Shown here: positions 46,691 through 56,760 of the stretch, in pieces | Numbering within the stretch: position 1 is the stretch's first letter | How the letters are laid out: each line of letters begins with the position of its first letter | NCBI GenBank assembly: GCA_964591275.1 | Contig: CAZQAE010000026.1 | Coordinates: 1 to 64,000 of the forward strand | Length of the DNA: 64,000 nucleotides | From: G963674685 sp964591275 | GTDB lineage: Bacteria > Lernaellota > Lernaellaia > JACKCT01 | Reading direction: 5' to 3' | Made by a program: the position numbers and the translations under genes | Notes under the pieces: generated by a model | What the model was told of the DNA's origin: nothing | The model's input: only the letters and a program-made list of their open reading frames with translations | The model's database searches: none

Positions 46691-49102
46691 TCACTTCACA
46701 ACGAAGTTGACGAGTTTGCCGGGAACGACGATTTCCTTGACGATGGTTTTGCCTTCCAGATGCGACGAAACGTTTTCATCGGCGCGGACCTTTTCAAGGA
46801 TTTCGGCCTTTGACGCCGAGGCCGAAACCTCCACGCGCCCGCGCAATTTTCCGTTGATCTGCGCGACGACGGTGACCACATCCCTCACGCAAAGCGCTTC
46901 GTCGAACTCGGGCCATTTCGCGTTGGAACAGAATTTTTCCTGTCCCAGGCTTTCCCATAACTCCTCAGCGATGTGCGGCGCGAAGGGGCAAATCAGCCGC
47001 ACCAGGATTTTCGCTTCGTCCTCGTAATGCATATCCTGTTTCATCAATTCGTTGAGAAGCTCCATAAGCGCGGAGATAGCCGTGTTATAGGACAGGGATT
47101 CGATATCCTCGGTGACCTTGCGAATCGCTTGATGGATCGTGCGCAGCGTGTCCTTGTCGCCGGTCATGCCCGGCGCGAGATCCCCATTGACCGCAAAGCG
47201 CCAGACGCGCTCTAAAAATCGCTGTATGCCGACGATGCCTTCGTCGCGCCAGTCTCCGCCTTGCTGGTACGGCCCGAGGAACATGAGATACATGCGGAAA
47301 GTGTCGACGCCAAATTCATCGAAGAAGGTGCCGGGATTGACGATGTTGCCCTTGCTCTTGCTCATCTTGTCGCCATCTTTGATGAGCAGGCCGTGGGCGC
47401 GGAATTTTTTAAAGGGTTCCTCGAAATCGATGTGGCCCATGTCATGCAGCGCCATAGTGATGAAGCGCACGTACATCAGGTGCAGGACCGCGTGCTCGTT
47501 GCCGCCGATATAACAGTCCACGGGCAGCCACTTTTTGGTAATTTCTTTATCGAAAGCGCGGTCGTCAAATTCCGTGGACGGGTAGCGCAAAAAGTACCAC
47601 GCCGAATCGAGGAAGTTGTCGTTGACGTCCGCGTCGCGCTTTGCCGCGCCGCCGCACTGCGGGCAATCGACTTTCAACCATTCTTCGTTGCGCGCCAGGG
47701 GCGACAATCCCGATCCGTCCGGCGCGATGTCGGTCATCTCCGGCAAAAGCACCGGCAAGTCCTCATCGGGCACTGGAACGGCACCGCATTTGTCGCAGTG
47801 GATGATGGGAATGGGAGGGCCCCAGTAGCGCTGCCGGCTGATGCACCAGTCACGCAGTCTGAAGGTTTCGGTGTACTCGCCAAAGCCCTTGTCCTCAAGG
47901 TATTCCGTAGCGCTCTTTATGGCTTTTGCCGACGGCGTCCCGTTAAATTGCCCTGAATTTATCAGGACCCCTTCGCCGGTGTAGGCCTCGGCCAGTTCAT
48001 GCTGCGCGCCGTCGGAGCTAATAACTTCGATAACAGGCAGCTCGAATTTTTTGGCGAACTCGAAGTCGCGAGTATCGTGCGCGGGAACGGCCATGATCGC
48101 GCCCGAGCCGTAGCCCATCAGCACGTAGTCGGAAATCCATATGGGAATCTTAGCGTCGTTTATAGGATTGACCGCATAGGCGCCGGTGAACACGCCGGTC
48201 TTTTCCCGGTCCTCCATGCGCTCCAGCGGCGTCTTGTTTTTCGCTTTTTCAACGTAAGCCTCAACATCTTTGCGCTGATCGGATTTCGTAATTTTCAGAA
48301 CCAGCGGATGCTCGGGCGAAAGGACCATGTACGTAGCGCCGTAAAGAGTGTCGGGCCGCGTAGTGTAAACCAGGAGATCCCCAAAATATTCCACCAGGGG
48401 AAAACGGATGTTGGCGCCGGTGGAACGCCCGAGCCAGCGCCGCTGCGCTTTCTTTGTTGCATCAGACCAGTCGATCGAATCCAGATTTTTCAGCAGCCTG
48501 TCGGCGTAAGATGTGATGGAGAAATACCATTGGCGCATATCCCGCGTGGTCACCGGCGATTCGCAGCGCTCGCACACTCCGCCCTCGGCCTGTTCATCGG
48601 AAAGGACCGTCAGGCATTTCGGACACCAGTTGACCGCGGAATCCTTTTGGTAAGCCAGGCCCGCCTTGTGAAGCTGCTTGAAAATCCATTGCGTCCATTT
48701 GTAATAGGATGGATGCGTGGTGTCCACGGCGTGGTCCCAGTCAAACATGGCGCCCAGGCGCTTGAGCTGCCCGTCACGGAAACGTTGGATGTTTTTCGGC
48801 ACCAACTCCGCGGGGTGCATGCCCATCTTGATGGCGAAGTTTTCCGAGTGCATTCCGAAGGCATCGAAACCCATCGGCTCGAAAACATCGTAGCCGCGCA
48901 TACGCATATAGCGACCGTGGATATCGCTGCCGGTAAAGGCGTACACGTTGCCCACATGAAGACCCTCAGCCGAAGGGTACGGAAACATCATGAGGTTATA
49001 ATAGGGCTTTTTGGCTTTTTGAATGTCGGGGTTGAAGACTCGGTTTTCTTCCCACGCCTTTTGCCATTTAGTTTCAATTGCCTGGTGATCGTATGTCTTC
49101 AT
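46691..49102 (-). CDS. leuS: Leucyl-tRNA synthetase
   Basis: Class Ia synthetase charging tRNA-Leu. HVGN (HIGH motif) at residues 49-52 in SAEGLHVGNVYAF, the zinc-knuckle cysteines (CPKCLTVL, CERCESP; CDKCGAVP, CPQCGG), the CP1 editing domain with TTRPDTLYGATYMVLSP, and KMSKS in GDKMSKSKGN. C-terminal anticodon-binding and short tail domains are complete. At 803 residues it is compact for the family (about 860 in E. coli). No T-box or leader is visible upstream; a terminator of the aminotransferase gene lies directly above its start. Confidence 0.97.
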   Translation of the reverse strand: MKTYDHQAIETKWQKAWEENRVFNPDIQKAKKPYYNLMMFPYPSAEGLHVGNVYAFTGSDIHGRYMRMRGYDVFEPMGFDAFGMHSENFAIKMGMHPAELVPKNIQRFRDGQLKRLGAMFDWDHAVDTTHPSYYKWTQWIFKQLHKAGLAYQKDSAVNWCPKCLTVLSDEQAEGGVCERCESPVTTRDMRQWYFSITSYADRLLKNLDSIDWSDATKKAQRRWLGRSTGANIRFPLVEYFGDLLVYTTRPDTLYGATYMVLSPEHPLVLKITKSDQRKDVEAYVEKAKNKTPLERMEDREKTGVFTGAYAVNPINDAKIPIWISDYVLMGYGSGAIMAVPAHDTRDFEFAKKFELPVIEVISSDGAQHELAEAYTGEGVLINSGQFNGTPSAKAIKSATEYLEDKGFGEYTETFRLRDWCISRQRYWGPPIPIIHCDKCGAVPVPDEDLPVLLPEMTDIAPDGSGLSPLARNEEWLKVDCPQCGGAAKRDADVNDNFLDSAWYFLRYPSTEFDDRAFDKEITKKWLPVDCYIGGNEHAVLHLMYVRFITMALHDMGHIDFEEPFKKFRAHGLLIKDGDKMSKSKGNIVNPGTFFDEFGVDTFRMYLMFLGPYQQGGDWRDEGIVGIQRFLERVWRFAVNGDLAPGMTGDKDTLRTIHQAIRKVTEDIESLSYNTAISALMELLNELMKQDMHYEDEAKILVRLICPFAPHIAEELWESLGQEKFCSNAKWPEFDEALCVRDVVTVVAQINGKLRGRVEVSASASKAEILEKVRADENVSSHLEGKTIVKEIVVPGKLVNFVVK

Positions 49103-49124
49103 TGTTTCGCCCGTTTATGGAATG

Positions 49125-49160
49125 AAAAGCTCCTTCCCACCAGAACGGTCGGGAAGGAGC
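49125..49160 (-). terminator. Rho-independent terminator after the aminotransferase gene
   Basis: On the minus strand a 10-bp perfect stem (GCTCCTTCCC/GGGAAGGAGC, 49129-49160) with a 12-base loop that adds ACC/GGT pairs, followed by TTTT (49125-49128). It ends transcription from the gene at 49226-50467 before leuS, so leuS likely has its own promoter in this short gap or downstream of the hairpin. Confidence 0.8.
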
Positions 49161-49225
49161 ACGGTCTCTAATGGATTGATTTTGCGATGCCGCCTGGATT
49201 CGGATAGGCGCTCAAGAACCTCTCG

Positions 49226-50467
49226 TTACCGACCAAGCTCTCCCACGAAGTTTTTGATCTTTCTGACAATGCCCACGATGTCGTCCACGTCAGCCTTCGT
49301 GCCCATCAGCATCGGGTAGTGCATCCACACACCGGTCTCCGAGGCGAATTTCCAGGCCACGGGCGTGTCGGCGCTGTCGGGACCGATCCCGTCGCCATAA
49401 CGCTCACGCAACATCGGCCATTCGCTGGTTTTCGCGGCGAAAAGCGAATTGGCGAACATGGGCTCGTAGAAATCGCCGTCCAGGGAAAGCCCTTCGGCCA
49501 TGGCGGCCATGATGAAGGAGTCGCGAGACACGCCGAAAAGATTTTTGTCGAATTTGAAAATATACTGGTAATGCGCGGTCTGCGTTGTGCGCTCATCGTA
49601 TTCGACGACGCCGATGCCTTCGATAGTCTTCAATTGCTCACTTAAGTATGCAGCGTTTTCCGCACGCAGTTTGGTGCGCTCGCCAAGCTTTTCAAGCTGC
49701 GCGCGAAGAACTGCGGCCTGAAACTCGCCGATGCGATAGTTGTATCCGAAAACCCGGCCCTGGAAATCGCTGTAGTCCGTTTCCTTGCGTCCGCAGTTCA
49801 CGAGGCTGTGGCATCTTTGCTGCAACATCTCGTCGGTTGTCAGGAGCAGTCCGCCCTCGCCGGAGGTCATAAGCTTGCTGGATTGAAAACTGAAGGAACC
49901 CAGATGGCCGATGGAGCCGACGCTGCGGCCTCGCCACTCGCCGCCGTGCATGTGCGCGCAATCCTCAACGACAAAGAGGTTGTGCTTTTTGGCGATCTCC
50001 ATGATGGCGTCCATGTCGGCGATGGACGATCCCAGGTGCACCGGAATGATGACCTTGGTTTTGTCCGTAATGGCCGCCTCGATTTTTGTGTGATCGATGG
50101 TGAAATTGTCCGGATTGATGTCCACGAAAACCGGCACGGCGTTGAGATACACCACGCAGGCCGCAGTGGCGACCCAGGATGTGGCCGGGACAATCACTTC
50201 GTCGCCCGCTTCGACGCCCAAAGCCCTGAGCGCAATTTCCAGCGTGACCGAACCATTGGCCGCGCAGATGCCATATCTGGCCCCATGATAGGCAGCGAAT
50301 TCCTGTGCGAAATGTCCGGCCTGGAAGTTCGGCTCCGGGTAACCGCCCCAGTTTCTTGATTCGAGAACGGTTAAAAGAAGTTCGCGCTCACGGTCGGTAT
50401 AGGGAGGCCACAGCGGCCAGGGTTTTTGGCGAAATTTTTTTCCGCCTTTAATTGCCAGATTCGCCAT
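49226..50467 (-). CDS. DegT/DnrJ/EryC1 family sugar aminotransferase
   Basis: PLP-dependent aminotransferase of the type that aminates keto-sugars for surface glycans or makes AHBA-type precursors. The PLP Lys198 lies in SFSFQSSKLMTSGEGG; ANGSVTLEIALRALG and VEDCAHMHGG are the cofactor-contact blocks. Length 413 is normal. GGAG stands 9 bases before the ATG. A strong terminator follows. No sugar-nucleotide dehydratase is nearby, so its substrate pathway must be elsewhere. Confidence 0.9.
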   Translation of the reverse strand: MANLAIKGGKKFRQKPWPLWPPYTDRERELLLTVLESRNWGGYPEPNFQAGHFAQEFAAYHGARYGICAANGSVTLEIALRALGVEAGDEVIVPATSWVATAACVVYLNAVPVFVDINPDNFTIDHTKIEAAITDKTKVIIPVHLGSSIADMDAIMEIAKKHNLFVVEDCAHMHGGEWRGRSVGSIGHLGSFSFQSSKLMTSGEGGLLLTTDEMLQQRCHSLVNCGRKETDYSDFQGRVFGYNYRIGEFQAAVLRAQLEKLGERTKLRAENAAYLSEQLKTIEGIGVVEYDERTTQTAHYQYIFKFDKNLFGVSRDSFIMAAMAEGLSLDGDFYEPMFANSLFAAKTSEWPMLRERYGDGIGPDSADTPVAWKFASETGVWMHYPMLMGTKADVDDIVGIVRKIKNFVGELGR

Positions 50468-50589
50468 TTCGTCTTCTCCTTGTCTTTATAGCGCCAAGTC
50501 CAATTCCACTTTTTTACGCAATGCGCGCATAATAGGGAACAGGAAAATACATTAAAGATGATTGTCCGTAAAGACGAAAAAGCAAAATT

Positions 50590-51246
50590 TTACGATTGCG
50601 TCGTTGTGAGCTTCCCTCGCTCTTTTAGCCACACATGGTCCGCGCACCATGGACTGTTTGAAAGCACTATTTGATCGTCTTCAACAACAAGGCATTCCCG
50701 CGAATTTTGCGGCGGCCAAGTACAAACGCGGCAGACCCCGGCGGCGTAAAGCGCCGGCGCCTTTTCGCCGGTGGAATCGCCGAAGATTCGCGCCTCAACT
50801 GCGGCGCGGGGATGAAGGGAAGTTAGCAAACGAATGCCGCGCAAATCTTCGTTTGAGACTTTGCGGGCAACGACGCAATAAATACGGGCAAAATGATATG
50901 CGATTCGCGGCGCGGACATGGCATTGAAAACATCCGGCGCGGTCGCCAATACCGAACATGCTCCGGTCTGGCGAAGAATTTCCACCATATCAAACAAATC
51001 AGGCCAGTGCGTGGGCGAGGAGCCAACAAAGAATACAAGGGCCGGCTTTCTGGCCGCCAGTTCTTCCGCCGCCGCCAGACTCCTTTTTCGGTCCATGGCG
51101 GCTTTGATCCCTTCCAGTCCGTATTGCGCACCATCCTCGCCAGGATTGAGAATGGGCCAAATGGCGATCCTTGAAGCGCCTTGTCCGCATTGGAGCCGCA
51201 CCCGCGCCTTTAGAAGATGAAAAAACGAAGCTGCGGGAACATTCAT
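50590..51246 (-). CDS. Hypothetical protein, Rossmann-like segments
   Basis: A 218-residue soluble protein with no signal peptide. I do not recognise it. Alternating strands and helices (PALVFFVGSSPTHWPDLFDM, GACSVLATAPDVFNAMS) suggest an alpha/beta fold. Several Cys residues occur late (GVCRVCTW, NSRECLVV) but with no known cluster motif. The start at 51246 is the first Met of the frame and lacks a clear Shine-Dalgarno site, so the true start may differ. It lies 120 bases upstream of the aminotransferase gene on the same strand. Confidence 0.5.
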   Translation of the reverse strand: MNVPAASFFHLLKARVRLQCGQGASRIAIWPILNPGEDGAQYGLEGIKAAMDRKRSLAAAEELAARKPALVFFVGSSPTHWPDLFDMVEILRQTGACSVLATAPDVFNAMSAPRIAYHFARIYCVVARKVSNEDLRGIRLLTSLHPRAAVEARIFGDSTGEKAPALYAAGVCRVCTWPPQNSRECLVVEDDQIVLSNSPWCADHVWLKERGKLTTTQS

Positions 51247-51403
51247 GAATCAACCCATCACGATGAAATCGGCCAATGCCGCCAATGAACAACGTTCAGC
51301 ATAATCAACTTAATTCTGACTCACAAGAGCGCCGTCGGTCTTGTCATCCCCCCTTTAAGTAGTTATCCTTCACTGCCATTAGCTATTTGTTTATGGAGTC
51401 AAC

Positions 51404-51901
51404 GTGCTCAGCGCCAGTCTATATCGAACAATTGTCGTGTTGATTATTGCCTGCTCATTAGCTTTTTTTGCCGTCCTACTCTCTTGCGAAGGATGCGGCC
51501 TCGGCGATGATAATGATGACGATGATGGCAGGCACGCATATTCCAAATGCAGCAAGTTCGTCGAAATTCTGAGCGATTTATACCTGTGCTACGGCTACGT
51601 ATACAACTCCACCGTCTGGGATGACTGGGATAATGGCATTTATCAGTGCAACAGTACGGCCATTGATGAATACGCCCGTATCGGAGGATGTCTCGGCGAC
51701 TATCCAAGAGTCCAATACGGCGTTCCTTATACATCCTGCATTACGAATATATGCGGAAATGCCTTCGCCAAATGCCACACCGATTGTGCCGAATCGATGG
51801 AGGCGCAATACGACCAAATTTGCAGCACCGAAGAAGAATGCTCCCGTCTGCTGACGGACTGGAACACCGGCATGTACAAATGCACTGATGCGTGCTTTTA
51901 A
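51404..51901 (+). CDS. Small Cys-rich lipoprotein with internal duplication
   Basis: Signal peptide with lipobox LLSC, a short GDDNDDDDG linker and a mature domain of about 125 residues holding 12 cysteines, likely six disulfides in the periplasm or on the surface. Two similar motifs, DDWDNGIYQCN and LTDWNTGMYKCT, suggest the domain arose by duplication. Start is GTG at 51404 with GGAG 6 bases upstream. No family is recognised; disulfide-rich modules of this kind usually bind proteins or glycans. Confidence 0.72.
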   Translation: MLSASLYRTIVVLIIACSLAFFAVLLSCEGCGLGDDNDDDDGRHAYSKCSKFVEILSDLYLCYGYVYNSTVWDDWDNGIYQCNSTAIDEYARIGGCLGDYPRVQYGVPYTSCITNICGNAFAKCHTDCAESMEAQYDQICSTEEECSRLLTDWNTGMYKCTDACF

Positions 51902-52016
51902 TCATCCGAAACATCCACATGGACCACCTGCCCGCCCAAGCGCTCTGTCATTTTTGACCTTCCGGCGCATTGGCTGACCGCGCCGGATTTTCCACATAAG
52001 AGATTCGTGCTACTAT

Positions 52017-53671
52017 TTGGCCGTGGAGGGGTTTTTGTTTAGCGCGACAATCGACACCAGTTATTTCATGACGATTATCCGCCGCTATATCTTTTGGATT
52101 TTCATGCCCGCCGCTGCTGCATTATTCGCCGGCTCACTTCTCTTTATTGCTCCCGTAAACATTGATGAGACTATTTATCTCAGGCAACTCACCTGGGTGT
52201 GGGAAGGCATCATTCCCCTGCGAGACGCGGTCATTGTTGTTTTCGAGCCGGTTTTCTGGATCGCGGCCTGGCCCGTCGCAAAATTATCGTCCACGTCTTT
52301 TTCCCTGGTATTTTGTCGAGCTTTCGGCCTGGTTTCTCTGATCGCCTCGTTCATGACGATTCATTTCGTTCAACGCCTGCGCGACAGGGAAAACGCCTGG
52401 GAATCCGTACTATTTTCTCTCGGGACTATCATTCTTTTCCCGCAAATTCTCTACAAAGTGGCCGAATTTCGTCCTGACGCCCTTGCGGCGGCGGCGACTC
52501 TCGGCGGAAGCGCCCTGTTTATCATGGGGAACACTAATGCGCGCCGCGCCGGGGGACTGGCCGCCATAGGCCTTGCTCTGGGTTTGAGGATGGAAACGGC
52601 GATCATTTTGCCGATTCTCGGCCTTGGAGCGCTCGTGCTGATCATTGCTCGACGAATGGCATTTTACTGGCTGTTCCTGCTGGCTGCCCCGCCTTTGATA
52701 TTTTTCATCACAGCTCTTCCCTTCATGGATCTGAAAAATATTGATTATCTTTACGAAGTCATGGCTTTCGCTCGCATGCTTCCCTATGGCCGAGGAGATT
52801 TATCAAACATCTTCAGCATCATGGGTTTTGTCGGATTGGCCCTCATTTGGATTCTGGGTTTAATGGCGATGATCACAGATCTGATTTGGAATCGGACGAT
52901 AGAATTCAGAGTATTCGCCGGCGTCTCACTGGCCTTTGTTATGACAAGCCTGGCGATTCATCTCGCTGCCGGCGCAATATTCCCTCAAAATTTCTGGTTG
53001 CAAGTTATTTTTTAGCAACTTTCACCGGTTGGGCGGGCGCCAGGGTCGCTGCCTGGTCACTAAAGGTCTTCAAATTGCGTTTAAGTTTACATTGCCTTTC
53101 CCCGGTTATCGCTTTGGCAGCCCTTTTGATCGCATTTGCGTCGCTTCATTCAATGTTCACCCCTAATTATTTTCATCCGTCCCCGTCATTATTATGGCTT
53201 GATGAAGAGGTCCCCGCCCAAACGGCTGAATCGGATGTCGTTATATACACACGGCGCAGTCCTCTGGCTCTCAGTCGCTTTTACCGATATCTGTCCGATT
53301 CATTCGGAAATCAATTTGTTATTTACTCCAATGATTTCCTCGTCCCATTTGGCGGGCAACTGCCGAAAGGCTTTGCCGGGAATATGGATATTGCTCTTAG
53401 AGCTCGCAGAAAAATCATCGAGATTTCCGGAGATGATCGCATCTTGCGGCCTTTTTACAATCGTTTCCCGGAGCTTGCGTTCACGTGCGCGGGGTCGATT
53501 GGAAACGTGCGCGATTACATACGTCTCAAAAAACCCGATATTCTGGTTTTGGATCATTTCCTCTGGCGCCAATTCCACAACAACTTCCAATTAAGAACAA
53601 TGCTTCAAAATGAGTATGTCTTTAAAAAGGCGCCGGGGAATATTGGAGTTTATGAACGAATAGGGCTTTAG
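52017..53671 (+). CDS. Membrane glycosyltransferase-like protein, frame interrupted
   Basis: Two overlapping frames form one protein. The first (to a stop at 53013-53015) has about eight membrane helices and the early acidic loop NIDETIYLRQLTW typical of ArnT/PMT-like GT-C glycosyltransferases, where Asp/Glu after TM1 is catalytic. The second continues from about 53000 with FLATFTGWAG, more helices and a soluble C-terminal domain (FHPSPSLLWLDEEVPAQ to the end). The frames switch at a T6 run (53008-53013), so a one-base indel explains the break. Joined length is about 550 residues, typical for the family. The exact start is uncertain (TTG at 52017, ATG at 52068). Confidence 0.62.
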
Positions 53672-53841
53672 ATTGAGGACAGGTGGGGGAAAACAACAAT
53701 AAAGCGCTATAATCTCTGGAGAATTTTCATTTTGTCCCCTTGTAACCGGTCAAGAACATGACATCACATTGCGCCCCCCTCGCGCATCCAATCAACGATC
53801 GCAAACTATTATCGCGATCCGAATGATGTCATCCATTCGTC

Positions 53842-55362
53842 TTAAACGTGGTCGCCGTCATCGCTTTCGACGCGATGAGGCATTGATGAACCGAAAAACC
53901 GTTTCCGCACCGCATCGCGCACTTGCCCCAGCGCTTTTTCGCCCATCAATAAAATCAAAGTCATGGCGCCGCTGATCATGCAGGAAATATTGACCTTTCC
54001 CTTGGCGATCAGGCGAAGAGCGTGTCGCGGGCGAAGATAAAAACGAGCCATGGCTTTGACCTGAAGCATGGACAATTCCGCATCCGTGAAACCCTCGGCC
54101 ACGAAAGGACATTCCCCCATCATCCCGCCGCGGTTGTCCGACCAGGCGCTGAATAACTCGGGGCGGGCTTTCATGGCGCTTTCCTTGACATCGTCGAAAA
54201 AAGCCGATCCGGGATAGGGCACGGCGCGATTGAACTTGGCAAAATCGAAACCCGCCTTGATGGCGAAATCAACCGTCTTGCGAATTTCACTCCTGGATTG
54301 TCCGGGCAAGCCCAGCATAAACAAACCGAACGATATCACTTCCCGGCGCTTTCGCGTCCACCGCATGACATCGAGCGTATTTTCCAAATCCTGCCTTCGA
54401 TTCATGCTTTTCATGAAGCTTTCATCGGCGACCTCAATTCCGTATTGAATCATATACAGACCGCTTTCGACCATGGCATCGAGAAGGCGCTCGGTGATGA
54501 TTTGCGGCCTGGTGTTGGCCACGTATCGAATCCGTCCATTCAGGCCCAGACGCTTGATCTCCTCGCAGAATTTGAGGCCAAAGGATTCGCTCGGGGGAAA
54601 GTTCGCGTCGTTAAAAGCAAAAAGGTTAAAGCCCAGGCGGTCATGAAAATGGGCGAACTCCGCTGCGACTTTGAGAGGATCACGCAATCGCAAAGTTGGC
54701 CAAGCATAGTTTTGTGCACAATAATAGCAATTATACGAACAGCCCCTGGAAGCGGTCATTCCCAAATATGGAACTTGCGGTCGAAACACAGGCGGCGGAT
54801 AATAATTGGTTTTAAATATTTCCCAAGCGGGATAAGGTAGAGAATCCAGGTCTTCAATTGTCGGGCGGTCGGGATTTTTTTGTATCTCACCCTGTTGGTC
54901 CCGCCATGTAATGCCCAGGACCTGCTCCAGGTCGCCGCCTCTTTCCAGCACACCGACAAGCTCCCGAAGTGTTATTTCCCCTTCGCCCCTGACAACGAAA
55001 TCCGCCAGGCCTGATTCGACGGTTTCCTTGTCCATGATCGATGCGTGCGCGTTGCCGATGATGAACTTGATATTCGGAGCGTTTTTGCGAACCTCGCTGA
55101 CGAAATGCGCCGCGTTACCAACCGATGGGGCCAGCAGCGAAATCCCGATTATCTCAAACCCGCCTTCGAGAGCAAAGCGAACCGCATCGGAAGTATTCAT
55201 TCCCATGGCGAACTGATCGAGAACTTCCACGTGATGGCTGTCCTGCAAAAGGCTGGACGCCAGATAGGCAATGCTGGACGGGGGCAGAGCCGCGTAATGT
55301 TTCATAACCCGGCCCATCGTCACAACGCTTTGACAACTTGGATTGAATAGTAGAATACGCAA
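53842..55362 (-). CDS. B12-binding-domain radical SAM protein
   Basis: A 506-residue protein with an N-terminal cobalamin-binding-type Rossmann domain (LFNPSCQSVVTMGRVMKHYA; IIGISLLAPSVGNAAHFV; FIIGNAHASIM) and a radical SAM core with Cys208-x3-Cys212-x2-Cys215 in SRGCSYNCYYCAQ. GEGEITL and QYGIEVADESF are typical of the BchE/HpnP-like class. The DxHxxG lower-ligand motif is not seen, so base-off cobalamin without that His is likely. Members methylate or rearrange unactivated carbons in lipids and cofactors; the substrate is open. The first codon is TTG at 55362 with only weak upstream support. Confidence 0.85.
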   Translation of the reverse strand: MRILLFNPSCQSVVTMGRVMKHYAALPPSSIAYLASSLLQDSHHVEVLDQFAMGMNTSDAVRFALEGGFEIIGISLLAPSVGNAAHFVSEVRKNAPNIKFIIGNAHASIMDKETVESGLADFVVRGEGEITLRELVGVLERGGDLEQVLGITWRDQQGEIQKNPDRPTIEDLDSLPYPAWEIFKTNYYPPPVFRPQVPYLGMTASRGCSYNCYYCAQNYAWPTLRLRDPLKVAAEFAHFHDRLGFNLFAFNDANFPPSESFGLKFCEEIKRLGLNGRIRYVANTRPQIITERLLDAMVESGLYMIQYGIEVADESFMKSMNRRQDLENTLDVMRWTRKRREVISFGLFMLGLPGQSRSEIRKTVDFAIKAGFDFAKFNRAVPYPGSAFFDDVKESAMKARPELFSAWSDNRGGMMGECPFVAEGFTDAELSMLQVKAMARFYLRPRHALRLIAKGKVNISCMISGAMTLILLMGEKALGQVRDAVRKRFFGSSMPHRVESDDGDHV

Positions 55363-55683
55363 TGGCCCAACCGATAATAAAGGAAACAGCCTGGAACATT
55401 TGAACGCTGATTAAAATCTTTTGAAATGATAATCGGCGCCGCTTCGAAGGCCCACAGTATCACGATATCCTGGAGACCTTCAACGCCGGCGGCGCATTCG
55501 ACGCATGTATATTTTCTCCAGCGAATTTCCAAAGCCATCTTGAGATTGATGCTCCAAACAAGTACATTCAGCAAAGAACCCTTGGAGTGAATCCGTGGAC
55601 ATTATCATCGCTGAGACAACAACAGAAACGACTGCAACATTGCCGAATAACGCCCTTCCAATCGCACTTGGTCCTTAAGGGCT
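55363..55683. other. Intergenic stretch, nothing supported
   Basis: Lies between the radical SAM gene start and the stop of the SUMF1-like gene; both are on the minus strand. No RNA, repeat or credible frame was seen. The radical SAM promoter should be here. Confidence 0.4.
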
Positions 55684-56625
55684 TTATTGCCTGATGCAAC
55701 GGAATCCGACGTATTTGTACTTGCTTTCAGGGATTTGGAGGAATCGGTCAGAGGCAGTCATGTGAGCGTCGGGGTCGTTTACCCAACTGCCGCCACGAAG
55801 AACCTTGAACTCGCCTGCCTCGCTGCCCGGCGGGTCGTTGACGGGGCTGAACTCGTAGTATTCCGAAAGGTACCAGTCGTTCACCCATTCCCACACGTTG
55901 CCAAGCATGTCGTAAAGATAGTAATCGTTCGCCTCCTTCGTCTTGGCCACGTGGGGATGCTCATCGGCATTGCCTGAGTACCATGCGATATCATCCAGGC
56001 AATCCCAGTCGTCGCCGCAATAGAATCGCGTGCTTGTTTCAGCCCGGGCGGCGTATTCCCATTCGGCTTCCGTCGGGAGGCGACCGCCGACTAATTGGCA
56101 AAATTCTTTTGCCTCGTGCCAACTCACCGTTTCCACCGGGCAGTCGGGGCACTCGTCGAATCCGTTGGCGAGTTTGAAATGACTGGGATTGAAACCCATC
56201 TCAAGTTTGAATTGATACTGCGTGATCTCGGTGTCGTTTATCATAAAACCGGAAACGTTGATTTCATGCGAAGGCTGTTCGTCGGGATTGCAATCCTCAT
56301 CGCCGACAGAGCATCCCATGAAATATGTCCCCTCGTCGATTTTCACCCAAGCAAGCTCCGGATAAAGGATATCGACGTTCCAGTTGTCGTCCGCCGCATC
56401 ATCATCGTCGACACTGTCATCATCGTCGGCACTGTCATCATCGGCGCCGCCATCGTCGTCAGCGGCACTATTATCATCGTCATCGTCGGACGGGCATGAA
56501 TCACCTGATGATAGACTACGACAGTCGCTTTCTTTCTCACATTCACCGTCGCATCCCGCGACAAGGCACAGTGAAAAAACCAGTGCAAGAAATGTTGACC
56601 ATGCACGACTTCGTTTAACCGGCAT
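55684..56625 (-). CDS. SUMF1-like (FGE-sulfatase domain) lipoprotein
   Basis: Lipobox VAGC, a Cys-containing segment, an Asp-rich spacer (about residues 46-80), then a complete formylglycine-generating-enzyme-type fold: PTEAEWEYAARAE, YDMLGNVWEWVNDWY and VGFRCIRQ. The active-site Cys pair of true FGE is missing: the loop reads LRGGSWVNDPDAHMTAS. It therefore should not oxidise sulfatase cysteines and probably serves as a binding or structural domain. AGAGGA lies 8 bases before the ATG. A second such lipoprotein is at 59941-61050. Confidence 0.87.
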   Translation of the reverse strand: MPVKRSRAWSTFLALVFSLCLVAGCDGECEKESDCRSLSSGDSCPSDDDDDNSAADDDGGADDDSADDDDSVDDDDAADDNWNVDILYPELAWVKIDEGTYFMGCSVGDEDCNPDEQPSHEINVSGFMINDTEITQYQFKLEMGFNPSHFKLANGFDECPDCPVETVSWHEAKEFCQLVGGRLPTEAEWEYAARAETSTRFYCGDDWDCLDDIAWYSGNADEHPHVAKTKEANDYYLYDMLGNVWEWVNDWYLSEYYEFSPVNDPPGSEAGEFKVLRGGSWVNDPDAHMTASDRFLQIPESKYKYVGFRCIRQ

Positions 56626-56760
56626 TCCCCAATTCCTCTCGGCCCAATCAATAGCGTGATGTTCTGGTATGTTTGTAGCAATTCATGGTCATTGTTTCAA
56701 GAAAATCGGCCGCGCGACATGCCGACCGGCATCGCCGGCAGGCGTGCCTGTCATTCATTG

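Noticed and set aside
47999..49171. 390-codon plus-strand frame opposite leuS
   Set aside because: Lies entirely over leuS motifs; no domain recognised.
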